Shown in pieces: positions 1-5,942 of a stretch of DNA of 23,159 nucleotides. Each line of letters starts with the position of its first letter. Positions within the stretch are counted from its first letter, which is position 1. The position numbers were made by a program, and so were the translations under genes. Source of the DNA: a virus; the IMG/VR virus record IMGVR_UViG_3300018048_000067, positions 1 to 23,159 of that record. The stretch is one strand, 5' to 3'. The notes under the pieces were generated by a model. That model made no database searches. It saw nothing but the letters and a program-made list of their open reading frames with translations, and had not been told where the DNA came from.

Positions 1-1
1 A

Positions 2-79
2 CTTACTGCTGAAGTAAATGCATTGAGGGTTAAGGTAGAGTTCCTTGAGAAAGAGAATGACCGATTAAAAAGTAGATGA
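2..79 (+). CDS. C-terminal end of a coiled-coil protein (partial, cut by window edge)
   Basis: An open frame enters from the left edge and stops at the TGA at 77-79. The 25 visible residues are charged with Val/Leu/Phe at heptad-like spacing and end in LEKENDRLKSR, as in a coiled-coil tail. The stop overlaps the next start in an ATGA arrangement (76-79), which supports translation of this frame as part of the lysis operon. Function cannot be told from this fragment; a small structural or lysis-accessory protein is possible. Confidence 0.6.
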   Translation, partial: LTAEVNALRVKVEFLEKENDRLKSR

Positions 80-354
80 CAAGTCCAAAGCTAAATGATG
101 ACAGTAGCTTATCCATTAACATCAAGTGGCTTATACAGATTGTTATTGGAGTAGGTACTGCTGTGTATCTATACTTTGGTTTAGAGAACAGAATAGCTAC
201 TAATGAAGATGAAATATCAGGATTAAGGTTCAATCAGAATACCTATGTATTTCCTGATATTAGAACACTAGAATCAGAGGTGATAGATTTTAAGTTAGAG
301 AGGGAACGAATCAGAAAAGACATAGCAAGACTAAACGAGAAAATCAATGAGTAA
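76..354 (+). CDS. Small membrane protein with one TM helix and a C-terminal coiled coil
   Basis: This 92-residue protein has one hydrophobic segment at about residues 17-36 (WLIQIVIGVGTAVYLYFG) and a highly charged C-terminal half (about 65-92, LESEV...LERERIRKD...LNEKINE) that reads as a coiled coil. It overlaps the gene before by 4 bases and the holin-like gene after by 8. Position just ahead of holin and endolysin fits a lysis accessory role such as a spanin-like or antiholin-like protein, but there is no lipobox or other diagnostic motif, so this is inferred from context only. Confidence 0.7.
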   Translation: MTSPKLNDDSSLSINIKWLIQIVIGVGTAVYLYFGLENRIATNEDEISGLRFNQNTYVFPDIRTLESEVIDFKLERERIRKDIARLNEKINE

Positions 355-778
355 GAAACCATTTAAAGAAACTAAAGTTGGTAAGCTACTAGGCAAGGTC
401 GGAGGACTATTGCCAGAGAGCGGTGTTTTAGGCGTTTTAAAGGAGGTTATAGACACAGATGATACTCTAACACCAGAAGAAAGAGAAGAGGCGCACAATG
501 CACTCCTAGAGGCTTATAAAGCAGAAGTATCAGATAGAGAGTCTGCAAGAAGTAGAGAGGTTGAGGTTGCTAAGGCAGGAGGCAAAGATTGGCTCTTTAA
601 TATAACAGGGTTAGTAGGTCTAGGAGCATTTGGAGTGATTATCTGGGCTATACTAGCATTAGATATACCAGAAACTAACAAGGAACTTTTTTACCACTTA
701 ATCGGGATTGTAGAAGGCGTTAGTCTCTCAATTTTCGGGTACTATTTTGGAACGTCAATGAAGGACGATAAGAAATGA
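347..778 (+). CDS. Holin-like membrane protein
   Basis: The 143-residue product has a basic, soluble N-terminal half with a charged helix (about residues 40-75, TPEEREEAHNALLEAYKAEV...), then two hydrophobic segments near 85-104 (NITGLVGLGAFGVIIWAILAL) and 115-134 (FYHLIGIVEGVSLSIFGYYFG), and a short lysine-rich tail. This plan resembles the 3TM holin family found in many phages. It would form lesions in the inner membrane to release the endolysin. Its stop overlaps the endolysin start in ATGA (775-778), a coupling typical of holin-endolysin pairs. The family call is by architecture and context. Confidence 0.75.
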   Translation: MSKKPFKETKVGKLLGKVGGLLPESGVLGVLKEVIDTDDTLTPEEREEAHNALLEAYKAEVSDRESARSREVEVAKAGGKDWLFNITGLVGLGAFGVIIWAILALDIPETNKELFYHLIGIVEGVSLSIFGYYFGTSMKDDKK

Positions 779-1158
779 AATTAACAGCACACTTCAGTAA
801 AGACGAGTTTGATTGCACAGACGGTAGTGAAATGCCGTTTGAGGTGCTTAACAACGTAATAGAAGTAGCTAATAACCTAGAAGTACTCAGAGCGCACTTT
901 GGTGCGCCTATAACCATCAATAGTGCCTACAGAAGTCCTGTGTACAACAGAAGTGTAGGCGGAGCTGTAAACAGCCAACACTTAGGAGGAAAAGCAGCTG
1001 ACGTTGTAATAGACGGAGTAACACCAGATGAAGTAGCTGACGCTATAGATTTCTTAATAGAGGTCGGTCTAATGAAAGAAGGCGGTCTAGGACGCTATGA
1101 TACTTTCACTCACTACGATATTAGGGGAACTAAGGCTCGGTGGGATTACCGAACATAA
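775..1158 (+). CDS. Endolysin, peptidase M15A (zinc D,D- or L,D-peptidase)
   Basis: The 127-residue protein has the complete M15 signature: NSAYRSP (residues 49-55), SxHxxGxAxD as SQHLGGKAAD (67-76, zinc ligands His69 and Asp76), and the His-x-Asp motif HYD (113-115). It opens with LTAHFSKDEFDC, the usual start of this family. It should cleave peptide cross-links in the host peptidoglycan once the holin opens the membrane. There is no signal peptide, so export depends on the holin. Length is normal for single-domain M15 endolysins. It is the last gene of the lysis operon and is followed by a structured terminator-like element. Confidence 0.9.
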   Translation: MKLTAHFSKDEFDCTDGSEMPFEVLNNVIEVANNLEVLRAHFGAPITINSAYRSPVYNRSVGGAVNSQHLGGKAADVVIDGVTPDEVADAIDFLIEVGLMKEGGLGRYDTFTHYDIRGTKARWDYRT

Positions 1159-1163
1159 TTAGG

Positions 1164-1254
1164 GCCTTACACTACTAGTAACTTTCGAGCCGCTTTAGTG
1201 CGGCTCATTTCGTTGGCAAGCCACATAGTGAAGGCGAAGTTACTACTTTTTTTT
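1164..1254 (+). terminator. Complex terminator / structured RNA with two competing stems
   Basis: Stem S2 pairs 1176-1187 (TAGTAACTTTCG) with 1235-1245 (CGAAGTTACTA), 11 pairs with one bulge, and is followed by a run of T at 1247-1254, as in an intrinsic terminator. Inside it are a hairpin GAGCCGC/GCGGCTC (1187-1193 with 1200-1206) and a small GG-CAAG-CC hairpin at about 1214-1223. Stem S1 pairs 1164-1174 (GCCTTACACTA) with 1226-1235 (TAGTGAAGGC), 10 pairs with one bulge. S1 and S2 interleave and leave no linker, so they cannot easily coexist. It ends the lysis operon. Confidence 0.75.
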
Positions 1255-1309
1255 GATAAAGTCAAGTAAAAGTACCAAACACCCCCTAAATGGAAAATAA
1301 AACTATAAT

Positions 1310-1344
1310 ATGGTAGGAATATATACAGGAATCTTGTATATTTG
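1310..1344 (+). promoter_or_regulatory. Bacteroidota-type promoter for the M15 homologue
   Basis: TATATTTG at 1337-1344 matches the Bacteroidota -7 element TAnnTTTG exactly. The -33 element is weak (only ATGG near 1310-1313 lies at about the right distance). It lies after the lysis terminator and before an isolated gene, and would give a leader of about 95 bases before the ATG at 1448. Confidence 0.65.
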
Positions 1345-1389
1345 AATCATCATTCATAATGGTAGATTTTTAGTTAGTTAATTAGTCAA

Positions 1390-1435
1390 GGGGAGGAGTT
1401 AAACTATTTTGGATTCTGGTGCGACCAACCTCCCC
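1390..1435 (+). promoter_or_regulatory. Leader hairpin covering a Shine-Dalgarno-like site
   Basis: GGGGAGG (1390-1396) pairs perfectly with CCTCCCC (1429-1435), and TTGG (1409-1412) can pair with CCAA (1425-1428) to extend the 3' side of the stem. The stem sequesters the purine-rich GGAGG sequence and the possible TTG start at 1409. Downstream of the promoter at 1337 it would be in the 5' leader of the next gene. Confidence 0.5.
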
Positions 1436-1447
1436 AAGATTAAAGAG

Positions 1448-1834
1448 ATGACAAAAGAAGAAGAGCTAGATAGAGAAGGACTGAAGGTGTTAAGGTGGTC
1501 TATGTTTGATTCACCTGATAAGAAAGGGTCTGGCTATATGTTTATGGAGAGAGAACCTGTAGTAGCACTAGATAGAGCTGCACATTATTATACATACATT
1601 CCAAATGTTATACTCGGTTACACATCTAAATACATTGCTGATAAGCTTGGTTTGGTTAGCGATAACCCTCACCGCATCGGTAAAGCTGTTCGGATTAGGT
1701 GTGTCGGACCTAAGAAGCGTCTTAAACTCGTTCGTTCGCTTATGGAGCAAGGGGTTCAGAGATTTGCTTTCGATAGGGAAACTGTTTATTTTGATACTGA
1801 CGAAATGAGGCCCCCTTCTATATACCTTTGGTAA
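1448..1834 (+). CDS. Degenerate M15 peptidase homologue with lost zinc ligands
   Basis: The 128-residue protein follows the M15 peptidase plan from end to end: GSGYMFMEREPVVALDRA (27-44), then IPNVILGYTS where active members have I-SGYRS, then H75-R-I-G-K-A-V-R82 where the family has HxxGxAxD, and V-Y114-x-D116 where it has VHxD, ending in IYLW. His75 remains but the zinc Asp is Arg82, the metal-binding His is Tyr114, and the conserved Ser and Arg of SGYR are Leu and Thr. I infer a catalytically dead protein. It has its own promoter (1337) and terminator (1871). ATG 1448 is preferred; a TTG start at 1409 with an upstream GGAGG would add 13 residues. Role unknown; cell-wall binding or control of lysis are guesses. 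Confidence 0.75.
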   Translation: MTKEEELDREGLKVLRWSMFDSPDKKGSGYMFMEREPVVALDRAAHYYTYIPNVILGYTSKYIADKLGLVSDNPHRIGKAVRIRCVGPKKRLKLVRSLMEQGVQRFAFDRETVYFDTDEMRPPSIYLW

Positions 1835-1870
1835 CAATTTCCTTTCTTTCCTGAATCTGTTGTTGATTCG

Positions 1871-1902
1871 AGAGGTCGCCCTAAAAAGCGGCCTCTTTTT
1901 TT
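1871..1902 (+). terminator. Intrinsic terminator
   Basis: AGAGGTCGC (1871-1879) pairs with GCGGCCTCT (1888-1896), nine pairs including one G-T wobble, around an 8-base loop, followed directly by T's through 1902. It closes the single-gene unit 1337-1902. Confidence 0.85.
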
Positions 1903-1911
1903 GTGCACAAC

Positions 1912-1942
1912 TTGTGTATGTCAATTACATATTGTAGCTTGC
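1912..1942 (+). promoter_or_regulatory. Probable Bacteroidota-type promoter
   Basis: TTGT (1912-1915), a 19-base spacer and TAGCTTGC (1935-1942) fit TTTG-N19-TAnnTTTG with mismatches. It sits directly after a terminator and about 20 bases before the ATG at 1963. Confidence 0.5.
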
Positions 1943-1962
1943 ACTTATAAATCAACAATACA

Positions 1963-2100
1963 ATGAAAAGAAACTACAGAAGTAATCAGGGGAGAAACCC
2001 CGACAGACAAGAAGTAAGGACTATGGCTATATTCGCTACATTCGTTATAGCCATACTATCAGTAATCTTTAATTTACTAAGACTATGGATTCTCCAGTAA
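1963..2100 (+). CDS. 45-residue single-pass membrane protein
   Basis: A short frame from ATG 1963 to TAA 2098-2100 encodes a basic N-terminus (MKRNYRSNQGRNPDRQEVRT) and one hydrophobic helix (about residues 21-44, MAIFATFVIAILSVIFNLLR), so it should be a small type II-like inner-membrane peptide. It lies just after a candidate promoter and overlaps the next start by 16 bases. No family is recognised. Small early membrane proteins of this kind often act on host functions, but nothing in the sequence shows which. Confidence 0.6.
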   Translation: MKRNYRSNQGRNPDRQEVRTMAIFATFVIAILSVIFNLLRLWILQ

Positions 2101-2267
2101 TAACCCTGTTTAAACAACTTAAAGACGCTTATGAGCAAGAAGCAAGAACTCGTGGAAGATTGGACATCAAAAAAACTCAACCTGATAACGGGTTGGAGAC
2201 AAGACTACTTGATGCGCAAGGAAGAGATATTACGCCAAAAAAGATGGCAACAGAATTTGGAAGATAG
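2085..2267 (+). CDS. Small hypothetical protein, 60 aa
   Basis: ATG 2085 starts inside the preceding gene and the frame runs to TAG at 2267. The N-terminal part is an amphipathic helix (VITLFKQLKDAYEQEART) and the rest is polar and basic. Third codon positions are AT-rich as in neighbouring genes. A second frame over the same DNA, ATG 2131 to TAA 2274 (47 aa, beginning MSKKQELVEDW, four Trp), is also open and plausible; I cannot settle which is translated, or whether both are. The promoter for the following operon lies inside its 3' end. Confidence 0.5.
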   Translation: MDSPVITLFKQLKDAYEQEARTRGRLDIKKTQPDNGLETRLLDAQGRDITPKKMATEFGR

Positions 2268-2286
2268 AAAATAATGTTTATATTTG
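2256..2286 (+). promoter_or_regulatory. Strong Bacteroidota-type promoter for the recombination operon
   Basis: TTTG (2256-2259), a 19-base spacer and TATATTTG (2279-2286) form a perfect consensus. The expected start near 2293 gives a short A-rich leader to ATG 2303 without a Shine-Dalgarno site, as usual in Bacteroidota. Confidence 0.85.
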
Positions 2287-2302
2287 TTAAAAATCATACG
2301 AT

Positions 2303-2869
2303 ATGTCAACAGAATCATTAACATTCAGAGAGAGGCTATCTGCTGTGCAGACACAGTTGAAGGCCCCAAAAAATCAGTTCAACGGCTTTGGTAAGTACAA
2401 CTACCGTAATCAAGAGGACATCTTGGAAGCGGTAAAGCCATTACTATCTAAGTATGGCCTTGCGTTAAAGTTGAGTGATACTGTAATCGAACTCGGTGGT
2501 GTTTTGTTTGTTGAGGCTAGAGCTTCCGTCTGGGATAGTGACGGAACTTTAGCTGAAACTACTGCACAGGCAGGAATTGATGTCGACAAGAAAGGTATGG
2601 ACCTATCACAAACTTTTGGCTCTGCTAGTAGCTACGCCAGAAAGTATGCGTTAAATGGTCTGTTCTTGATTGACGATACCAAAGATGCTGATGCAACAAA
2701 CAATCACGGAAAGGCTGCTCCAGAGCCTAAGAAGGTAAAGGAAAGTTTACCTAAATCAGGAGAGAAGTTTGAATCTGCAAAGAAGTACCTGCAGAACGGA
2801 GGGACTATGGAGCAGATTAAACAGAAGTATAGTGTAAGTAAACAAGTAGAACAATTATTAATTAAGTAA
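2303..2869 (+). CDS. erf: Erf-family single-strand annealing protein
   Basis: The 188-residue product has the Erf superfamily pattern: N-FNGFGKYNYRNQEDI (about 24-40), a stretch LLSKYGLALKLSDTV, and the diagnostic TFGSASSYARKYALNGLF-DD-KDAD (about 105-130). Erf proteins form rings that anneal complementary single strands in phage recombination and circularisation. A short linker leads to a C-terminal helical tail (about 155-188, YLQNGGTMEQIKQKYSVS...). It is the first gene after a consensus promoter, three bases upstream of the SSB-like gene, and a RecE-like exonuclease that could supply its substrate is encoded at 7221-8012. Confidence 0.88.
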   Translation: MSTESLTFRERLSAVQTQLKAPKNQFNGFGKYNYRNQEDILEAVKPLLSKYGLALKLSDTVIELGGVLFVEARASVWDSDGTLAETTAQAGIDVDKKGMDLSQTFGSASSYARKYALNGLFLIDDTKDADATNNHGKAAPEPKKVKESLPKSGEKFESAKKYLQNGGTMEQIKQKYSVSKQVEQLLIK

Positions 2870-2872
2870 ATT

Positions 2873-3175
2873 ATGGGAGCAATCATTCGCTACAGTTTAA
2901 ACCTAGACAAGTTAGACAAGTCTAAGGTTATCAAAGGGAAAAAAGGAACGTACTACGACCTTACCCTAACGGTTAATGACGAGATTAGCCAATTTGGTGA
3001 CAACGTATCTGTTTATGATACTCAGTCAAAAGAAGAGCGTCAAGCAAAAACGCAACGCAACTACGTTGGAAATGGCAAAGTTGTCTGGACCGACGGTACT
3101 GTAACTGCTGTACTTTCAGGTGAGCAGGCACAGCCAGCATCAGTAACAGAAGATGTTAGTGACCTACCATTTTAA
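2873..3175 (+). CDS. Single-stranded DNA-binding-like protein with SSB-type acidic tail
   Basis: A 100-residue protein with a beta-rich, basic body (DKSKVIKGKKGTYYDLTLTV, NVSVYDTQSKEERQAKTQRNYVGNGKVVW) and a low-complexity linker ending in DVSDLPF (94-100). That end copies the acidic, Pro-Phe terminal peptide of bacterial SSB (DDDIPF), which recruits replication and recombination partners. It directly follows erf, the usual place for a phage SSB. I see no classical full SSB signature, so the fold assignment is inferred from tail, size and context. Confidence 0.7.
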   Translation: MGAIIRYSLNLDKLDKSKVIKGKKGTYYDLTLTVNDEISQFGDNVSVYDTQSKEERQAKTQRNYVGNGKVVWTDGTVTAVLSGEQAQPASVTEDVSDLPF

Positions 3176-3189
3176 ATAAACCAGTCAAA

Positions 3190-3205
3190 GGGGGCTTCGG
3201 CCCCC
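3190..3205 (+). other. UUCG tetraloop hairpin upstream of the HNH gene
   Basis: GGGGGC (3190-3195), TTCG, GCCCCC (3200-3205) forms a six-pair stem with the very stable C(UUCG)G tetraloop. No T-run follows (next bases AAAGAC), so it is not a standard terminator; a barrier or RNA-stability hairpin is more likely. A near copy lies after the HNH gene at 3659-3676. Confidence 0.7.
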
Positions 3206-3226
3206 AAAGACATAACATTCGAGAGT

Positions 3227-3655
3227 ATGAAAACTTCAGCACAGACACTAGCCTTAAAGAAGGCTCACAGAAAGGGATATCACGTTACTAAGTCAGGGAT
3301 ATTATTAGACAAGAACGGAGATGCCGTTAAGACCTCAATCAGTAAAGATGGGTATAAGTACTTCACCTTTAAGTTCGTAAGGAGCGGTGAAGAGATATAC
3401 AGACAAGTTCACGTTCATAGGCTTCAGGCTTATGGAAAGTACGGGGATTCATTTATAAAGAAAAACACTCTAGCTAGACATCTAAACGGAGATAAGCTAG
3501 ACAATTCTTACAACAATATCTTTATAGGGAACGCTGCTGACAATAGAGAAGATTTCCTTAGGGTGTCTAAAGGAAGACGCTCCAAGACGGTCACATTCTA
3601 CAAGAAGAGCTTTGGAAGATACGAGTTGTTATTAAAGAAGAGAATAGTGGACTAA
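3227..3655 (+). CDS. HNH homing endonuclease
   Basis: The 142-residue protein carries the HNH core of phage homing endonucleases: QVHVHRLQAYGKYGD (about 62-76), then RHLNGDKLDN (84-93) and NNIFIGNAADNRED (96-109), where the histidines and asparagines would build the beta-beta-alpha metal site. The N-terminal part (DGYKYFTFKF) resembles the usual NUMOD/strand region and the C-terminus is basic. It probably cuts phage DNA lacking this gene and spreads by repair. It stands alone between two UUCG hairpins, interrupting the SSB-ATPase order, as expected for an inserted free-standing homing gene. Confidence 0.85.
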   Translation: MKTSAQTLALKKAHRKGYHVTKSGILLDKNGDAVKTSISKDGYKYFTFKFVRSGEEIYRQVHVHRLQAYGKYGDSFIKKNTLARHLNGDKLDNSYNNIFIGNAADNREDFLRVSKGRRSKTVTFYKKSFGRYELLLKKRIVD

Positions 3656-3658
3656 TAC

Positions 3659-3679
3659 AAGGGGCTTCGGCCCCTTTTT
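3659..3679 (+). terminator. UUCG hairpin terminator after the HNH gene
   Basis: AAGGGGC (3659-3665), TTCG, GCCCCTT (3670-3676) followed by T's to 3679. The core GGGGCTTCGGCCCC is identical to that of the hairpin at 3190-3205 on the other side of the HNH gene. Confidence 0.75.
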
Positions 3680-3691
3680 AAACCAACAACA

Positions 3692-4615
3692 ATGCTTACG
3701 GAAAAACAGGAAGAAACCATCCTCCTTATGGAGATGATGGAGGAAGAGTGCTATATTGACCCTAATGAAGAGATAGAACACCCTCCAGTAGCTATAAGCT
3801 ACAAAGAACATTCGTACAAGACTGGTGACGGATTTAAGTCTTATCCTACACCTATAGGAACCTATGGTAACTTTAGTTTTATTTACTCGGCTCCTAAACA
3901 CAAAAAGACTTTTTTAGTTAGCTTATTATCAGCTGCTTACTTAGGAGGTAATTCTAGTAAGTTTACTGGAGCTATAAAAGGACATAGAGATGGCAAGAGT
4001 TTATTTCACTTTGACACCGAGCAAGGACGTTTTCACGCCCAGCGTGTCTTTAAGCGACCACTACAGATGTCTGGAGTGGACAGTAGCTGTTACAGGACTT
4101 ACGGACTTAGAAGCAAGAACCCTAAAGAAAGGTTAGCTTTTATAGACTATAAGATAAAGTACGCTGACAATTTAGGCGTAGTAATCATTGATGGTATAGC
4201 CGACCTAATCAATGATGTTAACAACATAGACGAGGCTAATGCTGTGGTACAGAAGTTGATGTATTGGACTGAAACATACAACATCCATATCATTACTGTA
4301 ATACACAGCAACTGGGGTTCTACTAAACCTACTGGCCACTTAGGTAGTGCGTTAGAGAAGAAGGCAGAAACCCAGATATTGATAGAACGAAACGAAACAG
4401 ACCCTAGCTTAATGAATGTTAGGTGTAAGGCTAGTAGAAGCAGAAGCTTCGACAACTTTAGCTTCTTTGTGAATAACGCAGCGTTGCCAGAGATAGCCGA
4501 CAATGATATAGATATAATTGATATAATAGGTGGAAATAAAGCTAAACATACCGCTAAAGCCAATACCGCACCAGTCGGTGAGAGTAACCAAACGAGGGCA
4601 TACTTATCAGCCTAA
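3692..4615 (+). CDS. RecA-fold ATPase (RepA/DnaB-like, AAA_25 type)
   Basis: A 307-residue P-loop protein. The phosphate loop is IYSAPKHKKT (64-73), a variant Walker A in which lysine replaces the usual Gly before Lys72-Thr73. LFHFDTEQG (about 104-112) and VVIIDGIADL with Asp167 (Walker B) follow, then VIHSNWG near 205 and GHLGSALEKKAET, the order seen in RepA-type hexameric helicases and phage-encoded AAA_25 proteins. Likely role is DNA unwinding or loading in phage replication; no separate primase is visible in the window. The C-terminal 28 or so residues are encoded in DNA that also encodes the start of the RusA protein. Confidence 0.75.
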   Translation: MLTEKQEETILLMEMMEEECYIDPNEEIEHPPVAISYKEHSYKTGDGFKSYPTPIGTYGNFSFIYSAPKHKKTFLVSLLSAAYLGGNSSKFTGAIKGHRDGKSLFHFDTEQGRFHAQRVFKRPLQMSGVDSSCYRTYGLRSKNPKERLAFIDYKIKYADNLGVVIIDGIADLINDVNNIDEANAVVQKLMYWTETYNIHIITVIHSNWGSTKPTGHLGSALEKKAETQILIERNETDPSLMNVRCKASRSRSFDNFSFFVNNAALPEIADNDIDIIDIIGGNKAKHTAKANTAPVGESNQTRAYLSA

Positions 4616-4955
4616 GAAGATTACCGACTATAAGAAACAAGTTCAAGAAGCCGTCAGGGAACAACTCCCTGAGGGCTTTTGTTGTATTAAGGCGGACACC
4701 CCAATAGCGGTCACTCAGCTTCATTATGTGTTTGCTTACCCTAAGAGTATGCCTAAGTATAAACAAAATTCTTCGTATATTCAGTACAAGGTAACTAAAC
4801 CAGACCTACACGATAATTTAAATAAAGCGTTGTTTGACGCACTAGAAGGTGTATTATGGGAAAGGGACCAGAACGTAGTCGCAATGGACGGAGTAAAAAA
4901 GTACTACGGAGAAAGCGACGGAATAATATTAAATATACAATGCTTGAACTCTTAG
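4530..4955 (+). CDS. rusA: RusA-like Holliday junction resolvase
   Basis: The 141-residue product starts as RusA proteins do (IPLKPIPHQSVRVTKRGHTYQPKK) and has the core KPDLHDNLNKALFDAL-GVLW-RD (about 89-114), whose aspartates bind the catalytic metals, then GVKKYYGE. RusA dimers resolve four-way junctions in recombined or replicating phage DNA. Homology to the family N-terminus requires the GTG at 4530, which places the first 86 bases inside the ATPase gene in another frame. It sits next to annealing and helicase functions. Confidence 0.85.
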   Translation: MEIKLNIPLKPIPHQSVRVTKRGHTYQPKKITDYKKQVQEAVREQLPEGFCCIKADTPIAVTQLHYVFAYPKSMPKYKQNSSYIQYKVTKPDLHDNLNKALFDALEGVLWERDQNVVAMDGVKKYYGESDGIILNIQCLNS

Positions 4956-5485
4956 CAAGAAAACACAACCTGTGGATTAGTATGGTACTTGGCTTCGGCT
5001 GCGACTACGACACAGCTCAAGATATAGTACAGTCTATGTACCTGCGTATGAATAAGTACATCAAAGACGAAGGTAGAATAATGTACAAAGACGACGAGGT
5101 AAACCGCTTCTTTATATACGTCACCCTCAAGAATATGTACCGAACGTATGTTAGTGCAGAGAAAAAGTTTGTTTGGTATGAAGTCAGAGAGGATGATGCT
5201 ATAGATACTGAGATGATGGAGGGTGCTTTTGATGAAGCTATGGAGATTGCATTTCAGACGCTTGTAACGAGGATTGAGGGTGAGATGAAGACTTGGCATA
5301 GGTACGACAGGATATTGTCTGAGAAGTACCTTAAAAGCGATTACAGCCTAAGGGATATAGCAAACGGCTCAGGAATTAGTTTGACTAGCATATTCAACTC
5401 AATGAGGGAGAACAAGAAGATATTGAAAAAGAAGTTCGGTGAGGACTGGCAGGACTTTAAAAACGGAGATTATCACTTAATATAA
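4940..5485 (+). CDS. Sigma-70-like RNA polymerase sigma factor
   Basis: From ATG 4940 the product is 181 residues. The N-terminal part resembles sigma region 2 (MVLGFGCDYDTAQDIVQSMYLRM, compare DAEDIVQ-x-x-xLR), and the C-terminal part has a region 4-like helix-turn-helix at about 135-160 (YSLRDIANGSGISLTSIFNSM) followed by a basic helix KKILKKKF. It could direct host polymerase to phage promoters; unusual repeats in front of the late operon (14742-14774) are a candidate target. An ATG at 4856 is in frame but would overlap RusA by 100 bases and add a sequence with no family likeness. A terminase-small-subunit-like role is the main alternative. Confidence 0.65.
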   Translation: MLELLARKHNLWISMVLGFGCDYDTAQDIVQSMYLRMNKYIKDEGRIMYKDDEVNRFFIYVTLKNMYRTYVSAEKKFVWYEVREDDAIDTEMMEGAFDEAMEIAFQTLVTRIEGEMKTWHRYDRILSEKYLKSDYSLRDIANGSGISLTSIFNSMRENKKILKKKFGEDWQDFKNGDYHLI

Positions 5486-5489
5486 AACT

Positions 5490-5942
5490 ATGGATAGTAT
5501 TAGTAAATACGAAGAAAATCAAGAGTACTATGAAAACTTGGACAAGCGTACTAAAGAGTACAAGAAGTTCTCGGAATGGAAGGCGAACTACAATGCCGCA
5601 TCAGAGGGCTTGGGCGACAGCATTGAAAAGGTTACTGAAGCCACAGGAATCAAAGCAGCAGTTGAGTTCTTAGCAGGAAAAGACTGCGGATGCGATGATA
5701 GGAGAAAAAAATTGAATGTGATATTTCCCTACAATAAGCCAGAGTGTTTGCGTAAGGATGAATATGACTTTCTGGTGGACTTCTACTCTAACCCTATGTC
5801 AACCATTTCTGGACCAGACAAGGTAAGGCTTATTGGAATATACAACAGGGTATTTAAAACCAATAAGAAGATTACTTCTTGCGGACCCTGCTTGAAGTCA
5901 ACCTATGACCAACTGAAACAATATTTTGATTCGTATCAGTAA
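5490..5942 (+). CDS. Cys-containing hypothetical phage protein
   Basis: A 150-residue protein with a charged helical N-terminus (EENQEYYENLDKRTKEYKKFSEWK) and two cysteine clusters: DCGCDDRRKKLN (about 65-76) with a nearby Cys in NKPECL, and SCGPCL (about 135-140). Four to five cysteines in CxC, single and CxxC arrangement suggest a bound metal, probably zinc. Proteins with a GCG/CDDRRKKLN-type motif are familiar to me from Bacteroidota phages near the early or packaging genes, but have no known function. It follows the sigma-like gene by 4 bases and overlaps the next gene by 17. Confidence 0.65.
   Translation: MDSISKYEENQEYYENLDKRTKEYKKFSEWKANYNAASEGLGDSIEKVTEATGIKAAVEFLAGKDCGCDDRRKKLNVIFPYNKPECLRKDEYDFLVDFYSNPMSTISGPDKVRLIGIYNRVFKTNKKITSCGPCLKSTYDQLKQYFDSYQ

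Noticed and set aside
1568-1924. Open frames on both strands inside and around the M15-like gene
   Set aside because: The M15-like frame has family likeness, its own promoter and terminator; the others are shadows.
4468-4476. DnaA box TGTGAATAA as an origin
   Set aside because: A single box inside a coding sequence is within chance expectation; noted only beside the promoter box at 6331.
4856-4939. Upstream ATG for the sigma-like gene
   Set aside because: It would overlap RusA by 100 bases and adds a very basic segment without family likeness; ATG 4940 gives the usual small overlap.
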